NCBI GenBank assembly: GCA_028276365.1
Contig: JAPYWL010000057.1
Location: forward strand, 1-6,822
Length of the DNA: 6,822 nucleotides
From: Deltaproteobacteria bacterium
GTDB lineage: Bacteria > DRYD01
Direction: 5' to 3'
Under the pieces are notes generated by a model that saw nothing but the letters and a program-made list of their open reading frames with translations, searched no databases and was not told the DNA's origin. Shown in pieces: positions 5,411 through 6,822 of the stretch; positions within the stretch are counted from its first letter, which is position 1; every line of letters starts with the position of its first letter. A program made the position numbers and the translations under genes.

Positions 5411-6822
5411 ATGATAGAATATTTTAAAGAATATAAAATTATCTCTAAGCTTAATATTCCTGATTTATTTTCTGATTATTATTTAGTTTTTAAAGATTCT
5501 AAGTATTATATATTAAGAATATTTAATCAGGATTTAAAAATTGAAAGTGAAATAATTGAAAATGTTAAAGATATAACTAATGACTTACAAAAGCATTTAT
5601 GTGTTATATATGAATTTGATTTTTATGAGAAAAATTATTATCAAATTTTGGAATATCCTTCTTATGGAACTTTAACTAATTATATTGATAAAAAATTATT
5701 TAGTAATAATAGGATTGATAGGGATATATTGGATGAAATATTAAAGGAATTAGTTGAAGCACTAATTGATTTACATTCTAATGGCATTGCTGTCCTTTTA
5801 TTTAATTCTGATAGTATTTTTATAAGGAATTTATCTAAATTAGATTTGGTATTTGTTAGTTTTAATTTACCACCATTAATTAATGAAGAATTATTTTTTG
5901 ATAAGTTAATTAATAATTACAAATCTTTTTTAGCTCCTGAGAATTTAAATAATATTTTTTCTTTTGAATCAGATTATTACCAATTGGGAAAATTAATTTA
6001 CAAAATCTTTAAGAAAAAGGATTATAATTTTAATGATTATGAATCAATAAAATTTGATATAGATATACCTATAGATTATAAAATATTGCTTTTAGGATTA
6101 TTAAATAGTGAATATAAAAAAAGGTTTTATAATAATGAGTTAGCTTTATTTCTTAATAAAGATATAAATACCTTAATAGATAAATTAGCTTTTATAACAG
6201 ATATTGATTATCCTTATATAAAAAATATCCCATTTGGAAATAATGTTTATAACAATTATAGGGAATTATATTTTAATTTTGTTAAGAGTAAAGAAAATTT
6301 TGAATTAGCTTTAAAGTTATTTTTTAATTACCTTATTGATAAATTGAGTTTAAAGGATTATAAAATTTTTAATGAGATTAACAAGGAGATAAAAACTAAA
6401 GAAGTTGTTTTTTCAGTTTTTATTTCTGTTAAATTAGAACAGTTTTATTTATATAATTTTTTAGTTGATATTAAGCTAATTAAAGAAATTTTAAAAGATC
6501 CTAAGCATCCTTTATACTCTTTTTTAAATAATTATATTAACTACTTATTTAATAATTCTTTTGAAGATTATAAAAATAGTATTTTTTATTTTTATTCAGT
6601 TTTTAGTAGATTATCAGGTATTACACTTAATTATTTAGAGAATTTTTTTTATAATATCCAAAACTTGGTCTTAGATTTAGATTTTGAATTTTATAGTAAC
6701 TATTATCGTATAAAAAATAAAAACGAAATTTTTATTAAGTTTTTAAGTGATTTGGTTAATGATAAATTAATTATTTATAAAGATTTTGATGTTTTCAATA
6801 CTAAAATTGATGTAGAGGTTTT
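5411..6822 (+). CDS. Protein-kinase-fold protein lacking catalytic residues (pseudokinase), 3' end cut by window edge
   Basis: The frame stays open from the ATG at 5411 to the window edge (470 codons and two bases), so the gene is real but incomplete. Residues 1-250 follow the kinase fold: a beta-3-like YYILRIF (32-38), hinge ILEYPSYGTLTNYI (79-92), helix E ending in LHSNGI (121-126), FLAPE (173-177), helix F SDYYQLGKLIYKIF (187-200), and a helix-I LLNSEYKKRF (230-239) whose Arg238 would pair with the APE Glu177. The catalytic positions are gone. The ATP lysine is Arg36, HRD reads VLL (128-130), the catalytic-loop Lys and Asn read Asn132 and Ser135, and DFG reads SFN (150-152). The N-lobe has no glycine-rich loop. 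Kinase activity is therefore very unlikely; a binding or scaffold role is inferred. Residues 260-470 are helical and rich in Phe, Tyr and Asn, perhaps a worn AAA/STAND region. No Shine-Dalgarno precedes the ATG. It follows the helicase by 27 bases and is probably co-transcribed. Codon use matches the neighbours. Confidence 0.8.
   Translation, partial: MIEYFKEYKIISKLNIPDLFSDYYLVFKDSKYYILRIFNQDLKIESEIIENVKDITNDLQKHLCVIYEFDFYEKNYYQILEYPSYGTLTNYIDKKLFSNNRIDRDILDEILKELVEALIDLHSNGIAVLLFNSDSIFIRNLSKLDLVFVSFNLPPLINEELFFDKLINNYKSFLAPENLNNIFSFESDYYQLGKLIYKIFKKKDYNFNDYESIKFDIDIPIDYKILLLGLLNSEYKKRFYNNELALFLNKDINTLIDKLAFITDIDYPYIKNIPFGNNVYNNYRELYFNFVKSKENFELALKLFFNYLIDKLSLKDYKIFNEINKEIKTKEVVFSVFISVKLEQFYLYNFLVDIKLIKEILKDPKHPLYSFLNNYINYLFNNSFEDYKNSIFYFYSVFSRLSGITLNYLENFFYNIQNLVLDLDFEFYSNYYRIKNKNEIFIKFLSDLVNDKLIIYKDFDVFNTKIDVEV

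Noticed and set aside
5411-6160. An active Ser/Thr kinase call for the last gene
   Set aside because: Lys, HRD, catalytic-loop Asn and DFG positions are all substituted, so activity is not supported.
5411-6822. A defence system built from the helicase and the downstream protein
   Set aside because: The helicase has housekeeping UvrD-type motifs with no nuclease domain, and no nuclease, toxin or mobile element gene is seen nearby.

Overview
The window is a very AT-rich stretch of bacterial chromosome. Codon third positions are almost all A or T, Ile is often ATA, and Arg is nearly always AGA or AGG. It holds seven protein genes in two divergent blocks, and I see no RNA gene, insertion sequence, CRISPR array or prophage gene. 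Only one gene, sdhC, has a strong Shine-Dalgarno sequence. A probable LptC-like protein, if correctly called, points to a bacterium with an outer membrane. The cytochrome b subunit is of the Bacillus-type (b558) succinate dehydrogenase/fumarate reductase class, and SLBB-type ComEA proteins also occur outside Proteobacteria. I cannot name the phylum.

Left block (leftward, about 1-1986): sdhC, lspA and recR are packed with gaps of only 8 and 9 bases, so they very likely form one transcript. It combines a respiratory membrane anchor (quinone/succinate chemistry), lipoprotein signal peptidase II and the RecR recombination mediator. recR runs off the left edge and lacks only about its last 15 residues. 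The flavoprotein and iron-sulfur partners of sdhC are not in the window. The cytochrome carries an unusual N-terminal extension of about 80 residues.

Divergent spacer (1987-2138): it holds the sdhC ribosome binding site, a candidate comEA promoter close to the comEA start, and a TGTTAA-N5-TTAACA dyad that resembles Rex-type redox operators but has a spacer one base too long.

Right block (rightward, about 2139-6822): first comEA (DNA-uptake receptor, SLBB plus helix-hairpin-helix), then a TTG-started single-pass membrane protein whose C-terminal region looks like LptC. A 222-base spacer with a perfect 16-bp palindrome follows. Then come a complete UvrD/PcrA/Rep-type superfamily 1 helicase and, 27 bases later, a large gene open to the right edge. 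This last gene has no stop in the window, so an ORF caller that needs complete ORFs would miss it.

The most unusual item is that last gene. Its N-terminal 250 residues can be followed through the whole protein kinase fold (hinge, helix E, APE, helix F Asp, helix I Arg), yet the ATP lysine, the HRD motif, the catalytic-loop Asn and the DFG motif are all replaced. It is best read as a pseudokinase, possibly the front of a degenerate kinase-AAA/STAND multidomain protein. recR, comEA and the helicase all handle DNA, but nothing visible shows that they act together.
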